DNA from: Rhytidiadelphus loreus
Taxonomy: Eukaryota > Streptophyta > Bryopsida > Hypnales > Hylocomiaceae
Direction of reading: 5' to 3'
DNA length: 64,000 bases
NCBI GenBank assembly: GCA_947034895.1
Contig: OX344765.1
Location: forward strand, 25,921,001 to 25,985,000
The position numbers were made by a program, and so were the translations under genes. Of this stretch, positions 35,455-48,024 are shown one piece after another. Positions within the stretch are counted from its first letter, which is position 1. Every line of letters starts with the position of its first letter. A model generated the notes under the pieces. That model searched no databases and was not told the origin of the DNA. It worked only from the letters and a program-made list of their open reading frames with translations.

Positions 35455-36393
35455 TTAATTCATGAAGTCCATAGGCCATTTTTTCATCCAAAACCACTCA
35501 AAATCGTCACTTGCAATGCAAACAATAAAATTTTAAACAATTGTTTCTTCTATGTATCTAATCATAGGATCATGCGTTAGACTAGTATGAGAATGTTTGG
35601 AAGAAATTTCAGAAACTTTGACCATATGGATCACAAGATATAAATGTTTAAAGTGAAGAAAACAAGTTTTTTTGCACTTAGCTAAACTAGATTATAAAGC
35701 TTTTAATCCTCTTAACTTAAAATTCTTGTACTAAAAATTGTGAATTAAAATTTTTTTATAGTAAAGAATTGAGTTGAGTAATAGTAAAAAAAAATTCAAA
35801 GGACCTTTTTGTGATTTTCATTCTTTAAAAATGGTTACATCAAGCAAATACAAAAAAGAAAGAAAAACGAAATTATTAATAGCTCTAAGATGGAATTGAA
35901 ACTCACTAATTCCAACAGTGAGATTGTTCTAAAAAACAAACTACACAATGTGCAACTTCTTTTTGGAAAAATTGTTCAAATTGAGTTTATAAATGGATCT
36001 GGGATAGATCCAATACAATATTTTCTCAAGAATTTACTAAGATTGCCCGCAAAACAAGAAGCTTCATAACTTTCACATCACTTATTCCAATGGAATGAAT
36101 AAAATATTTTCACATAGAAAAAAATATAATACATAAGAAATAAATTTAAAAAAGCGTCATTTCAAGTTTTTTTTGTTGATATTCCCTACCCTCACCAATT
36201 TTGGGCTTATAGTGGTTTAACTTTTGTTTTCCAGTCAACAATTGAAAAAAATAAATCATATTCCCAAAAAATTAAATAGTTTTCCTATCTTTAAAAAAAT
36301 TCAAAAAATCTTGCGAAAAATTAAGATCATGAATACTTGCCCAAATCTTCAAGAGTTCCTTGAAGGGACTTTTGTTGAGACTTTAGGGGTTAA
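35455..36393. mobile_element. AT-rich TIR element (TTAACCCCT family), copy 1
   Basis: Left end TTAATTCATGAAGTCC, right end GAGACTTTAGGGGTTAA. Internally alignable to 40841-41744 (same order, for example TTGCCCG(C/A)AAAACAAGA followed by CATAACTTTC). No coding capacity. The superfamily is not identified. Confidence 0.6.
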
Positions 36394-37859
36394 CATTTGT
36401 TTAATATAGGTTTTGAAGACTTTGCTTTACAAATATTCTAGTATTCTAAAGATACTAATAGGTTTAATCACAAAATGTTACTTATTTAGTTCCCAAAATA
36501 TCCCTTCAAAAATGACTTGAATGAAAAAATAAAATAAAATCTAAAAAATCACTGTAATTAGAATTTAATATTTTGAACTTTAAGAAAAAATTTCTTGTGA
36601 AAATCACAAATATTCAATCTATAATCAAATTGAGGAGGAATTTTCAATTTGAGGCTTTAAATTTTGTTGAAAAAGATTGCTTTGTGTATTAGTTGATCTA
36701 ACTACATGGATATGGTCCAAGAATCATATTTTACAACTATTGTCTTGAAATTATTATTCTAAGTTGCATTTAATAATACATCTTCAAAATTTTGAAAATT
36801 TAGACTACCCCTAGTTTTTAAAGAGTTATGCACATTTTGTACTTTTTAAGGTATTAAAATGTAACAAAATCAAAATGTTTTTTGAAAAATAAGCCATAAT
36901 GTTATAAAATGTACCTAATTAATACAAACTTTTATTATATTCTAAGCCCTCTCAGGCTCTCATATATTAGAATGAAGATTTTCTTCCTAAAATGTATTCT
37001 CTAAATTTGACTTTTTTTTCTACTAAAATATATTTGAAGATTGTATATTATATATTTCAAAATGAATATCACCAAGCCTTTCATTGATGTAAGATGCTCA
37101 GTTACTCTATATTAGCCCCTAAATTTCTTTTATGTTTAAAAATCCAAAATTGCTTCAAAATACTAGTTTGGCTAAACTCTTCATTTTTAACAAATCCAGC
37201 TATAAGATCCTTTAATTAATTTATTAGTGTACACCTTCCTATAGAATAGAAAACTTGCCAATAGCAAGATCTTGATGCTTCAATTCCAAAAAGAAGTATT
37301 TTAAATTCTTCCCAAATGGTTAGATTTCATCTTTCAAACTTTTTACTCAAAAATATGTAGATCCTACAACTTGCAACTCTCTATAACATGTTGAAGAAAT
37401 AAGTTGGGAATATATATAAAAATTTGAAGAAAAATATTTCATATTCGTGCTTAAAAAAATAGTAAGTAAAAAGAAGTAGAGAATGATTTAAAATAATAAA
37501 TTGTTCAAAATTTAGTTATGAAATTGAAAAATGTCAATCCCAATGTTGTAATAAGCAATCTACAATCATCCTATGATCTTATTTTTTTCTAAAAATTTAA
37601 AAATTTCATTAGATAAAGGACTTCAAAGTTTATTTTAGTGTGAGGATTCCATAGCTACCTCCAAACTAAAACTCCTTATAACTTTCATCTCATTAATCAA
37701 TATGTAATTATTCAAAGCTTTCCACATATAGAAATTTGGGTTCCCAAGTTTTCTACATACATAAATCTAGAATACCAATTTCAAATTTGTTTCCCTTAAA
37801 AAAGTAATTTATTATGGGCTCCTAGGCTCCAAAAGAAACTACATATCATATGATAACTC
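36394..37859. other. AT-rich intergenic DNA
   Basis: No supportable feature. Confidence 0.45.
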
Positions 37860-38446
37860 TTAACCCCTGAAGTCCCGTTGTCTCTACAAGGGACAAAATG
37901 AATTTCGGGCAGGCTCCTATGATTTCAATTTTTACTGAAACTTTTTGAAAATTTCTCATAATATAGATAAACTTATGAGCTTTCTGGGAATATAATTTTT
38001 ATTCCAATTGGTGCCTGGGAGCAAAAGTTATGCCACAATAACCTCAAAATGAGGGAGACTGGGCAGCAAAAAAAATCCCCAAAAAATAGAAATAGAAATT
38101 TCAATATTTTTTTTTCTTGTAGATTATATTTTCTTCTAAATGGGAAGATTTGATTCATTCCATTTGGATTAGTGATGTGAAAGTTATGGAGTTTCTTGTT
38201 TTGCGGGCAATCATATCAACTTCTTGAAAGAAATTTTTTTCTTCCACTTTGAATGCTGATATCTTTCAATCTATACGGTCAAACATCACAAAATTTTTAC
38301 CACGTGATCTAACACAAGTTTAGAACAAGATCCTATGGTTAGATTCTAAAAAAATTTAAATTTTTTTATTTCATAAGTGAACATAGCAAAAGTGGTAGTT
38401 TTGAGTAATTTTGGTAGAAAAATGGCCTTGGGACTTTAGGGGTTAA
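37860..38446. mobile_element. AT-rich TIR element (TTAACCCCT family), copy 2, inverted
   Basis: The left end TTAACCCCTGAAGTCCC and right end GGGACTTTAGGGGTTAA are inverse to each other at 15 of 17 positions. The interior (TTTCTTGTTTTGCGGGCAAT at 38193) is the inverse of interior sequence in copies 1 and 3. Beyond 38446 another fragment ends at about 38600 with GGTCCTTTATGGGTTAA. Confidence 0.75.
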
Positions 38447-39160
38447 ACAATATAGTCAAAAATTATGAAAATTGTTGCATCTTGATCACATGTTATGTGA
38501 AAATTTCAAAGAAAAAAAATGAAAGCTCCATTTGTAAATGGATGACCAAAAATGCTACATTGCTGGAAAAAAATGATATTGGTCCTTTATGGGTTAATTC
38601 TATATAAAAAAATTGAAATTGAAATGGGCAATCCAAATGCTCTTGAAATTTTTAATAAATATGTAATTATGTTTCTTTAAAATATCAAAATTAAAGAATC
38701 ATTCATAAAGAGGTTAATGATATAAATATTTAAACGCATAAGAATTTTTTTCTAATTTTGATATAAATGTTTCGAAAATGAAATAATTTCAAAGTCATTC
38801 TTCCAAAAATCCCAAAAATTTCAGTAAAATCCTCACTTAGATTGGCTTCTTTGATTATAAACAAACTTCTTAAGACCTAGGACTTGGCACTTGAGACACT
38901 TGGTCAAGTTCATCATAAATAGCAACCATTGTAATGGATTTCAGGGGCTATTTGTGGTTCTGATTCAATAACCGGATCAAGAATTATTTCTTCTTTTCTT
39001 TTTAAGTGTTTTCTTTTTTTCTTCATTTCTTTTTTTAAGTTTGTTTTTCTCTCAATTTTATGATATTCACCCAAAGTTGCATGCAAAGAAATAAAACATT
39101 TCTCTTGAATACAAGATTCTCCATATGCAAGAAAGAAACAACACGCCACAGGTTTACGAG
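38447..39160. other. AT-rich intergenic DNA
   Basis: Contains only the fragmentary TTAACCCCT-family end near 38583-38600. Confidence 0.45.
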
Positions 39161-39575
39161 TAAGGTAGTGTGCTCATAAACCGCCCCTCTTCTTCAAATT
39201 GTCTTGTAGGTAGCTGTAGAATAGATGCAAGGTGATCCTTGAATGGACCTCTTTGCTCTGTTAATTAACACAAGAAGAATTGTTTTTTTTTATTGTAAGA
39301 GCCAATCACTGGATGTGATTTTTGCACATTTCTTTATAAGTCATAAGGGGACGGATTTTGGGACACCTATGGTCACAAATAGGTGCCTATGACCTGGATC
39401 TTTGAAAATTTATAAGTAATTCAAAAATGCTTGGAAAAATATGAAACTACTTGTGTTGGGTTCCGCATCTATTTTTCTTTCTCTGAAAAATGATCTAAAA
39501 ATCATTTTGTCCCTGGAAACCTGTGAAAAAGGCGAATCAACCCTTAAAGTGACGGTTTATGAGCACACTACCTTA
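39161..39575. mobile_element. 415-bp TIR element
   Basis: TAAGGTAGTGTGCTCATAAA (39161 onward, 23 bp) is perfectly inverted at 39553-39575 (GGTTTATGAGCACACTACCT then TA). Non-coding; possible TA target duplication. A diverged right half recurs at 45965-46190. Confidence 0.85.
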
Positions 39576-40840
39576 GATGCTCCTATGCTTTGTAAATTGG
39601 ATGTTGATGCAACAAACCCTAAACCCTAAATCAAATTTTGGAAAAGAAGAACCAGGACTTGCAATGAATTCAAGATGAATCAATGATATCCAAACCAACA
39701 CCTTGATTTGGCACCAAATTTGTGACAATGTTGATCCAAATTGCAAACACCAATCTGGAATGTGCATACCAATTTCATTTCACTCATTCTTAGATAGGGG
39801 TTGCATTTAGAACTTGGTGGTTTTTATAGCATGCTACCTCACGAGCTACCTCATTAAGTGCATCGGTTTCAAAACAACACATCAATCTAAAGCAACATTT
39901 TGATTGCTTTAATGTAGGCCTTGCTTTTATTATTTATGCAACCTTTGTCAGTCATGCTACCTTTGACAATTTTCATTGTAAGTACTTCCAAAATGGCACT
40001 TTGGCCAATCTTTTACCTTTTCCTTTTGGAAAAATGACAATTTGTACCATTTAGCCATAACATTGTTAATTGGTCTAAACCATTCTCCCTTGGAGGTGGG
40101 ATAATGCCTATCTAGATGCCCAAGAAGGAATTCAGTTATAATCTGGAGAGAATCATTGAACTAGAAGAAACCCTTGTTTTCTATATTGTTTTAAAAATGT
40201 GAAAGTGCATTATTTTGAATTGAAGGCATGTCAACTCTAATGTCACCTAAAATCCGTCGAAGGTAACGTTTCTATGAACGGCTAAAATCTTCTCAAATGC
40301 GCACTGATGTTTATATGTTTGATGAAAACGGCTGCAAATACCACGTGTTTGCACCCTCCAATCCGCCACATCGATGTCACAACAGCCACGCCATTTTCTT
40401 TTGTTCAGCCAAAGCTCATTTGAAAAATAAATAAATAACCGCTGTGAAAATGTGGCATGTCACATGATTCACTGAAAATACATGGCATTAATGGTATTAA
40501 ATTATGTAGAATTAAAATTATTAAATTATACAAAATAATTACTTTTTTTTTAAAAAGAGAAAAAGAAAAATTCGCAAATAATTTATGACCTACCATTTAA
40601 AGAACTTTAGATGGAGAAGTCAAGTAATTAGATCATTGGCGCTTGCAAAAATGAGGGGAAGAAGGGTCTTTTTTATACCGAAATCCATTGTCCATCCATG
40701 ACAAAGGATATGGGATAATTCAAAATTCAAAATTTGACCACATAACATGCGGATGTTTTTTCAAACATTCAATTTTGAACAAAAAATTTGTTTTACATAT
40801 CCCATACGAGTTGCCTTACTTCCTACCAACCCACTAGTAT
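39576..40840. other. AT-rich intergenic DNA
   Basis: No supportable feature. Confidence 0.45.
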
Positions 40841-41744
40841 GAAACCTAAAGGACCAAGGCTTCTTAACAACAAATTAATACCCGAAATTGCCATCTACAT
40901 AGAAAAAAATAAACAAAAATCTTAATTGTTTTTTTTGCACATGTAACCGTAGTATCTTACTCTTGATTTGTATGAAAATGTTTTGAAAAAATTTCAAATT
41001 TTTTGACCGCGTACATTGAAAGATATCAGCGTTTAAAATGAAAAAAACAAAATTTCAGCACATTATGGGACTAGATTATTTGACTTTGAACCTTCTGAAA
41101 TTAAAATTTTTGCACTACAGAGTTTTGAGTTTCAAATCTTTATTGTGGGGAATTGAGTTGAGAGTCTAGGAAAAAAGGACTTCAAAAAAACTTAATTTGT
41201 ATTCCTGAAGAAATTATTAAGTAGAAATAGGTATGAGAGAAGGAAAATCTAAATTATTAATATCCTTAAAATGGAATTATAATGCAATGATCCCAATGGT
41301 GAGATTGTTTTAGCAAGAAAACTAAACCATGTGGAAGTTTTCTTTTGAACAATTGTAAAAATTGCATTCAAAAATGAATCTTGCAAGTTATTTTATCAAG
41401 AAGATACTCTAATTGCCCGAAAAACAAGATTGTCCATAACTTTCTCATAACAAATCCAAATGGAATTAATCAAAGCTTTACATGTAGACAAAAACATAAT
41501 CTATGAGAGAGGAAAAAAAATTTGATTGAAATTTTGAAATTTTTGTTTGTTGCCCCCCATCCCTTATTTTGAGCTTATTTGGACATAACTTTTGTTCTTG
41601 AGCACTGGTTGAAAAAAATTACATTCCCATGAAGCTAATCAGGTTTTATATCTTCAAAAAGAGTTTCAAAAAATAATGACAAAAATTCAGCCATAGGTAG
41701 TTGCCCAAAATTCCATTTGTTCCCAATGGTCCTTTAGGGGATAA
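40841..41744. mobile_element. AT-rich TIR element (TTAACCCCT family), copy 3
   Basis: Left end AAACCTAAAGGACCAAGG, right end GGTCCTTTAGGGGATAA, inverse to each other. Direct homologue of copy 1 over most of its length. Confidence 0.65.
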
Positions 41745-42121
41745 GGAGTTCATTATTTCATTCATAATGTACATCCATCTATTTTCCTTTTTATTCAAAG
41801 TATGCCATATGATTGCCCTTCCTCTATTTTTTTATAATCTAGTTTGTGTTTTATCTCATTCCACTATAACTTACAGAAATTTATTCAAATGAATCTAAAA
41901 CTTCTAATTGATGTGGCACTTCTATATTTTTTAAGATGTTTTAATAAACATGACCATGCTTTATTTGATGTCCGGAAAAACATACACATTCCTTGTATCA
42001 TCCACCTATTTTTGCTCTAACATTCCCACATCTTCCCCAACATTAGTAAAAATTTGCCTCCCATAGGCTTAGAATTTGTGACACATTGATGTCAATGAAA
42101 ACATGGCCCGTTTTTTTGTAA

Positions 42122-43166
42122 CACTACAAAAAACACAAGTTTTTTATAGTGATTGGTTGGTTGGAAAGTTACAACCACTATAAGAAAACAAAGGTTTTTT
42201 TTATGTTGCAGAAAACATGGGATGGTGTCTTTTTTGACGCAGAAGTAATCAATGTAGATGTCTCCTAAAATATGTTATAACTGACTAGCAAAAAACGCAT
42301 AACAAACATGTTAAAACGTGTCCAATTTTGGCATGCTTTTTTGTTGACGTCAAGAAGAACGTGTGTTTTTCAGCTTCAAAAAACAAGCCACGTGGAAGAC
42401 ACGTCAGCGACACGTCACCTATTTTTGGCGGGCAATGCCACGTGTGAAATTTTTCATCCATCCAGTCAGACCATTTTTTGTATCATTTGAAATTTTATTG
42501 GTGTTTTCTAAGACGTCAAATTAGACGTTTTTTGAAACATCAATTGGTACATATAACATATCTTATCTATAAAATGAAGATAAATTTAAATTTTTAAAAA
42601 AAATGTCAAATTCAACAAAAATTGAAATTTTTTTACCATTTACCTTCAAATAAATTTCTGATGGTAAAATGAAGGAATTTCTTCATTAAAATTTAGTGAA
42701 AATGAAGGATTTCGAGGTTTTACTTATATTCTTTCTCTGCCCATAGAGAGACAAACAATATGGGATAAGTAAAAAAGGGGATGTACAATGAATTACGTTT
42801 TTTGGGACGTTCTTGCAAACGTCTTCAAAGACGTAAACGTCTCACTTGACATCTTTGCCTTCTGCCCGAATTGCATTTTTTACCGGCGGTCAATACTCTA
42901 TCGCTAACTGCGCTAACTTTTGCAAGTGCAAATTGTAATTAATTTTGACGTGGACAAAGTTGTTGTAAGTGATGTTTTTTGGGATGTCTTCAAAGACGTA
43001 CACGTCTCATTTGACATCTGGCGTTCTAATGTTTACAACGCCATGCCTATATAGACGTCAAAATTTTTTTGCACGACTACGTACATTAACTTGAAAACGC
43101 AGGACGTCTCAAAAAACATGTGCCATTCTGTGGCTAACTCACCAAAAACGCAATTTTCTTATAGTG
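42122..43166. mobile_element. CACTA-like non-autonomous element
   Basis: Starts CACTACAAAAAACA and ends TTTTCTTATAGTG; the TIRs agree with En/Spm CACTACAAGAAAA at about 11 of 13 positions. Flanks (TAA and AAC) do not give a clean 3-bp duplication. The interior is rich in GACGT-type motifs and has no transposase coding. Confidence 0.55.
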
Positions 43167-43289
43167 AACACTAACTAGTGTCATTAGATTGGAAAGCCTA
43201 ATTTTTGGTGGAGCAAAAAGAACACCCTTGCATTGGTAAACAATGTCATGTGCCCATTATAAAAGACCACAAGAAAAATTGTGATCTAA

Positions 43290-43852
43290 TTAACCCCTAA
43301 AGGACCAAGTGACGATTCAACATACACAAGTAATCTTAGGTAGTTGCACACAAAGTTAATCTTAGTTGGGTGATCACAAAATCTTGACCCAAAGTGAAAA
43401 TATCCATCCCCTTGGTGGGAATATTATTATTTTTCAATAAGTACATGGATCAAAAGTTATGCTACCCTGAACTTTTTAGGCAACCCAAGAAACTTTAGGT
43501 AGCATGTGCAAAACTCCTCCTGTAATTTTGCAATTTTGCAAGTAATCATCTAAAACTAACATGAATGTAAAAAAACAAACTCACCATGTGTAGATAGTGC
43601 AAAAATCTTATTCTATGAAAAATTAAAGTTTGTTGACCTTGTGGGGCAAGATAAAAAACATTAAGTTTTTTCCTAACTTCAAGCCTTATAATCTTTCAAT
43701 TTGTATAGTCAATTTTTCTGAAATTTTCCTTATACATTCCCATTGATAGTACTCTAATATAGATTTGTACAATTTAAAAAAAATCATTGCCCTAAAAATG
43801 GCAATTTTTGACAATTTTTGTCCAAAATATGTCTCACTCTTTTAGTAGTTAA
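43290..43852. mobile_element. AT-rich TIR element (TTAACCCCT family), copy 4
   Basis: Left end TTAACCCCTAAAGGACCAAG; right end CTTTTAGTAGTTAA, decayed. Interior shares the ATCTTTCAATTTGTATAGTC phrase with copies 2 and 3. Confidence 0.55.
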
Positions 43853-44303
43853 GCCTTGCTCTTTTGCCTATGCCCTTGTCTACGAAAACAATGGATTGTA
43901 AAAAACAATTGAGAATAGCCTTATGGTCACTTTAGTTGACTTTTGCAATTACAAAAGTCTTAATTAAGGGCCCCTTCACATTATGTTAGAAGACCCAATT
44001 TTTTATATCTTGGTTCAAGGCCAAATCCCAACTTCCTTGGATTGTAGAAGGTGATTAACACTAGTAGAAAAACAATGCCCAAATCAACAAAACATCAACA
44101 AATTTATGTTGAATTGGGTATTGTATTGTCCGTTTTTACAGTTTTTTTGTTGATTTGGGCACAAGTAAACAAAATGGTAACAAAATTTTGTTAATTTGAT
44201 TATTGCAAGTCCAAATCAACAAAAAAATCAGCACTTTTTTGTTCACTTTAACACATAAGTATCAAATAAATTTTCTATGTAAAATGGAACTTTAATTTTT
44301 TAG

Positions 44304-44654
44304 ATCAGCAGACTTCAGGGTCCATTTAGGCATAGTAAAAAAGAAATTCAAAAAACTTTGGACTAACAAAAGTGGAAAATCAAGCTAAATTTCACCTCCA
44401 AAAATCCGTTTGTGATTTGAACTCTTTAATAAAAAGTTATAGACCAAGTTCAAAGAGGGGGTTGGAATGGACATTTTCTTTGGCAATTTTAAACATCTTC
44501 TCTGAATTTTGTCCATAACTTTTGATTGGAGACTCAAAATCACAAACGGATTTTTGGAAGTGAAATTTAACTTAATTTTAAAGCTTTCTTCAGTTCAAAG
44601 TTTTTTGAATAAAGGTGTTTTAATATGCCTAAATGAACCCTAAAGTCTGCTGAA
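44304..44654. repeat. Foldback palindrome A
   Basis: Begins CAGCAGACTTCAGGGTCC and ends in its approximate inverse (GAACCCTAAAGTCTGCTG). The arms also pair at AAAATCCGTTTGTGAT / ATCACAAACGGATTTT. Confidence 0.85.
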
Positions 44655-44889
44655 TTCATCAAACAAATGAAAAAATCTAAAAATAATTAAATAAATAACT
44701 TCATAATCTACATGTGCACACATACATGTGTGGATATTATTTTTTCATAGTCCATTATATTTTTTCATAGTAAAAGCACACTTAAGAAAGCTTAGGCATT
44801 TACGGGTTAAATAATTATAGTTGGAATTCTATTTACAATGAAATTTTATTTTTTTAACTCAATCATTTAAATTTCGGTATTTTTCAAAA

Positions 44890-45245
44890 TCAGCAGACTT
44901 CACTCACTTCAGATGTCATTTTGGCATAGTATAAGAACCTTTTTCAAAAACTTTGAACTAAAAGAAGTTGATAAATTAAGTTATCTTTCATCTCCAAAAA
45001 TCCGTTTGCAATTTTGAGTGTTCAATAAAAAGTTATGGATAAAATTCAAAGAGGGGTTGGAATGAACAATTTTTTAAACACTCCTAAACACCCTGAATTT
45101 TGTCCATAACTTTTAATTGGAGACTCAAAATTGCAAAAGGATTTTTGGAGGTGAAAGTTAGCTTGATTTTGCAACTTTTGTTAGTTCAAAGTTTTTTGAA
45201 AAAAATGTGTTTTACTATGCCTAAATGAACCCTGAAGTCTGCTGA
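44890..45245. repeat. Foldback palindrome B, related to A
   Basis: Same ends (CAGCAGACTTC...GAAGTCTGCTG) and same internal CTCCAAAAATCCGTTTGCAA arm as palindrome A, about 590 bp further on. Confidence 0.85.
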
Positions 45246-45964
45246 AATCACCAAGTAAATTAAAAAATTTAGGTTTATCCGAGCCACCTACCTCACCCCT
45301 CTTTGGTAAGGCAGGTGACTCGAATTGCGACCTGCTTCTTGGAACCATCCCTACAGGAGGCTCTAAAATGGACACTAAGTGGTTCTTAAATGGGCTTTTG
45401 ATAATGTGAGAGCTTAATAAGGTTTGTTAGATGTTGATTTATACTTCACATATGGTGTAATAAGAGCCAAGGGGGGTTGATTTCGAACTAAGAGTGGATA
45501 TAAGACAGGTGTCCACTTCATTTTTGCAAGAAATACATTTACAACTGAACATCCTTTCACTAAAATGAATCTCAGTCACTCATTAATTCTTGGATTGATA
45601 TGAAAATTTAGCCACACAAACTAGACTATTAGGCTCAACTTTTCCAACAAAAAAATATTGAAAACAAACCTTGTATGAAGAAGTTATAAGCCATTGAAGT
45701 TCACTGTGATCAAAGAATGTTGGGATTTAGAACTTAAAATTCCTCCCAAACATTCAAAGCAACTTGAATTGACATGAAAATTTTACCACAATAACTAGAC
45801 TTCAAGGGGAACATAACCCAACAAATTTTACTTAGAAAACAAACTTGCTAGCTATTGGCTTCAGTTTAGTAAAGGTCACATTTAGGAACCTTAAGTATTA
45901 GTTTTTCAATGCTTCATTGCTTGATTTTGGTCACACCATATCTGTTTTCGTACCGTGCATGTGT

Positions 45965-46190
45965 GGGTTTTGTAAGGCCTAGGATCACAAATAGGTGCCT
46001 ACGGCAGAATTCTTTGGAAATTCATAAGTAATTCATAAATGCTCAGAAAAATATGAAACCACTTGGGTTACATTCTACACTAATTTCTCTTCAATTGAAA
46101 AATAAGTCAAAAAAATTTTAGGCATTTGAAAACCAGCGAAAAGGCCCAACAACCCTTAAAGTGATAGTTTATGAACACACTACCTTAGTG
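45965..46190. mobile_element. Right-half copy of the 39161-39575 element
   Basis: Shares ATCACAAATAGGTGCCTA, TAAGTAATTCA(T/A)AAATGCT and the end GTTTATGAACACACTACCTTA-like text with 39385-39575. Confidence 0.75.
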
Positions 46191-46470
46191 GCCAAGTGCC
46201 ACACGGGTTGGGTTGCCATGTTGGCGGCTTGCCACGTGGGCTTTTAAAGTCTATGTGGAGCTGCCACATGTCGAATGATGATTGGCCAATTTGTGCAAAA
46301 AAAAATATTTTTTATTGTATTTTAAAAATTTGGGTGACCAAATCAACAAAAAAATCAACACTTTTTTGTTAAAAAACTACCCAAATTAACATGTCCAAAT
46401 TAACAAAAAAAATCAACACTTTTCTGTTAAATTTTTGTTAATTTGGTCACTAAATTTTTTACTTGTGTAA

Positions 46471-47591
46471 ATAATATCAATGGTAAGATTTGGAATTTGT
46501 TAGTGTGAAGGTCATCTAAAGTTCCAATTCTAAGACTCAACTTGTCTCATGTGAAGATATCATATAGCCATGAAGTATCTCCAAATGGTTCAAAAAGCAA
46601 AAAATTCATTTTGGAGGAATTTTTAACATAAAATCTACATTGGACATATTTGGAGAGGATTTTTACTCACTAGGATGTCTTATATGGTGTTTTCTCCTCA
46701 TTTTATATTAAAAAAATTATTGGGATTTGGAGTTTAAGTTAGGTTTTCATTTTTGCTAGACCCAATTTGGCATCCAAGTCCCAATTCTTTGATACCAAAA
46801 CTTCCAAACAATGTTGCCAAGTAGGCATTTTGAAGTGATGCGGAACTTTGGACTTCAGATGTAGTATAAAGCCTCAGGTCCCAATTCTGAGCTATCCATT
46901 ACTCAAATTTTGAGATTTTAATGGAACTTGAGATGTGAGGTGAAATAGTCCTAAGACTTTGTCTATCAAGCCCTAATTCTTCCTAGTACAACAATGTGCA
47001 AGAACAAAAGACAATGCATTGAAAAGAGGGAGTCACTATTGTTTCTAAATGCATTTTCTCTCCTCCTCCAAAAATTGAGAGCCGTTGATTTTCTTACAAC
47101 TTTCCCCCTTTTTAGTGTTGTTGATCTCAAGAAAACAATCAGGGATATGGATATGGATACAATATGGTACAAATATATACATAGCTATAGATATGGATCT
47201 AAATATAGGACATATCTCATATCAAATGCCAACCCCACCCTACCTAAAAATTACAAAAAGGTGTGAAATAAATCCAATTTTTATTTTTTTGAACTCATTG
47301 TGCCACAATGCATTGAAAAGAGGCAGTAACTGCCTGCACTGAAAAGAGACCATATCATACTACCACTTCTATTATGTAAATTGTTCACACTTGCAATTGT
47401 TATTAATTATAGATGAGAATAGTTGCTATTATTAAACTTGAATTTTTTTATTAAATCTTATTGGCAACTAGAAGAAGATTCCAATGCACTTTAGCATGTA
47501 TTATTTGAACACCATATAAATAAGTTATGAATTTTCATTGTACAATCTGTAGGCATATATAAAACCAACAATATGTATACATATTTCCATC
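46471..47591. other. AT-rich intergenic DNA
   Basis: A duplicated phrase AATGCATTGAAAAGAG occurs at 47010 and 47308. Nothing else supportable. Confidence 0.45.
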
Positions 47592-48024
47592 ATGCAGCGT
47601 AGGAGGCAGGTGATTAGACTGGACGCAATTAAAGTGCGTCATTCATACCAACAACTTCAGTTGTATCTCAACCCGGTTGTTGCTGCTAGTGAGCCACGTG
47701 CTTGCAATATTCTTTATGCTTTCTATTGGGACAATGTCATCGGTGCTTGATGTGATTTTGGTGTTGCACCACGAGATTGGAGAAGCGGGCCGCAATGGGC
47801 GTAGTCACAAGTAGTTGCTTGAGAATGGGACTTTCTTTTTGAAGCTAAGGTGCAGTGTAGTGTTTGGAGACAAAGTACTTCCAGCGTTGGAGGTTGGTAA
47901 AACATGGCGAGTGTCGCACATCTGGGAGGAAATTGCCATTGTATTAGCACGGGAGAGCATCCCAGATTCTTATGACTTGGTTCTTGAGCAGGCAAGGCAA
48001 CGTGACAAAAATGTGCGTGGCTAA
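47592..48024 (+). pseudogene. Unrecognised possible decayed coding region
   Basis: GC-richer island. 47592-47750 opens MQRRRQVIRLDAIKVRH and runs 52 codons to TGA; 47815-48024 opens MLENGTFFLKLRC and includes SHIWEEIAIVLARE. The two are in different frames, with similar protein-like composition. It could be a broken transposase or host gene; no motif allows a call. Confidence 0.25.

Larger units (their letters stand above)
44059..46467. mobile_element. 2.4-kb CACTA-like element with TAA target duplication
   Basis: Starts CACTAGTAGAAAAA, ends TTTTTTACTTGTG, flanked on both sides by TAA (44056-44058 and 46468-46470), the 3-bp duplication expected of CACTA elements. Subterminal CAAATCAACAAAA-type repeats occur at both ends. 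No transposase frame, so non-autonomous. Carries two internal foldbacks and half of another MITE. Confidence 0.7.
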
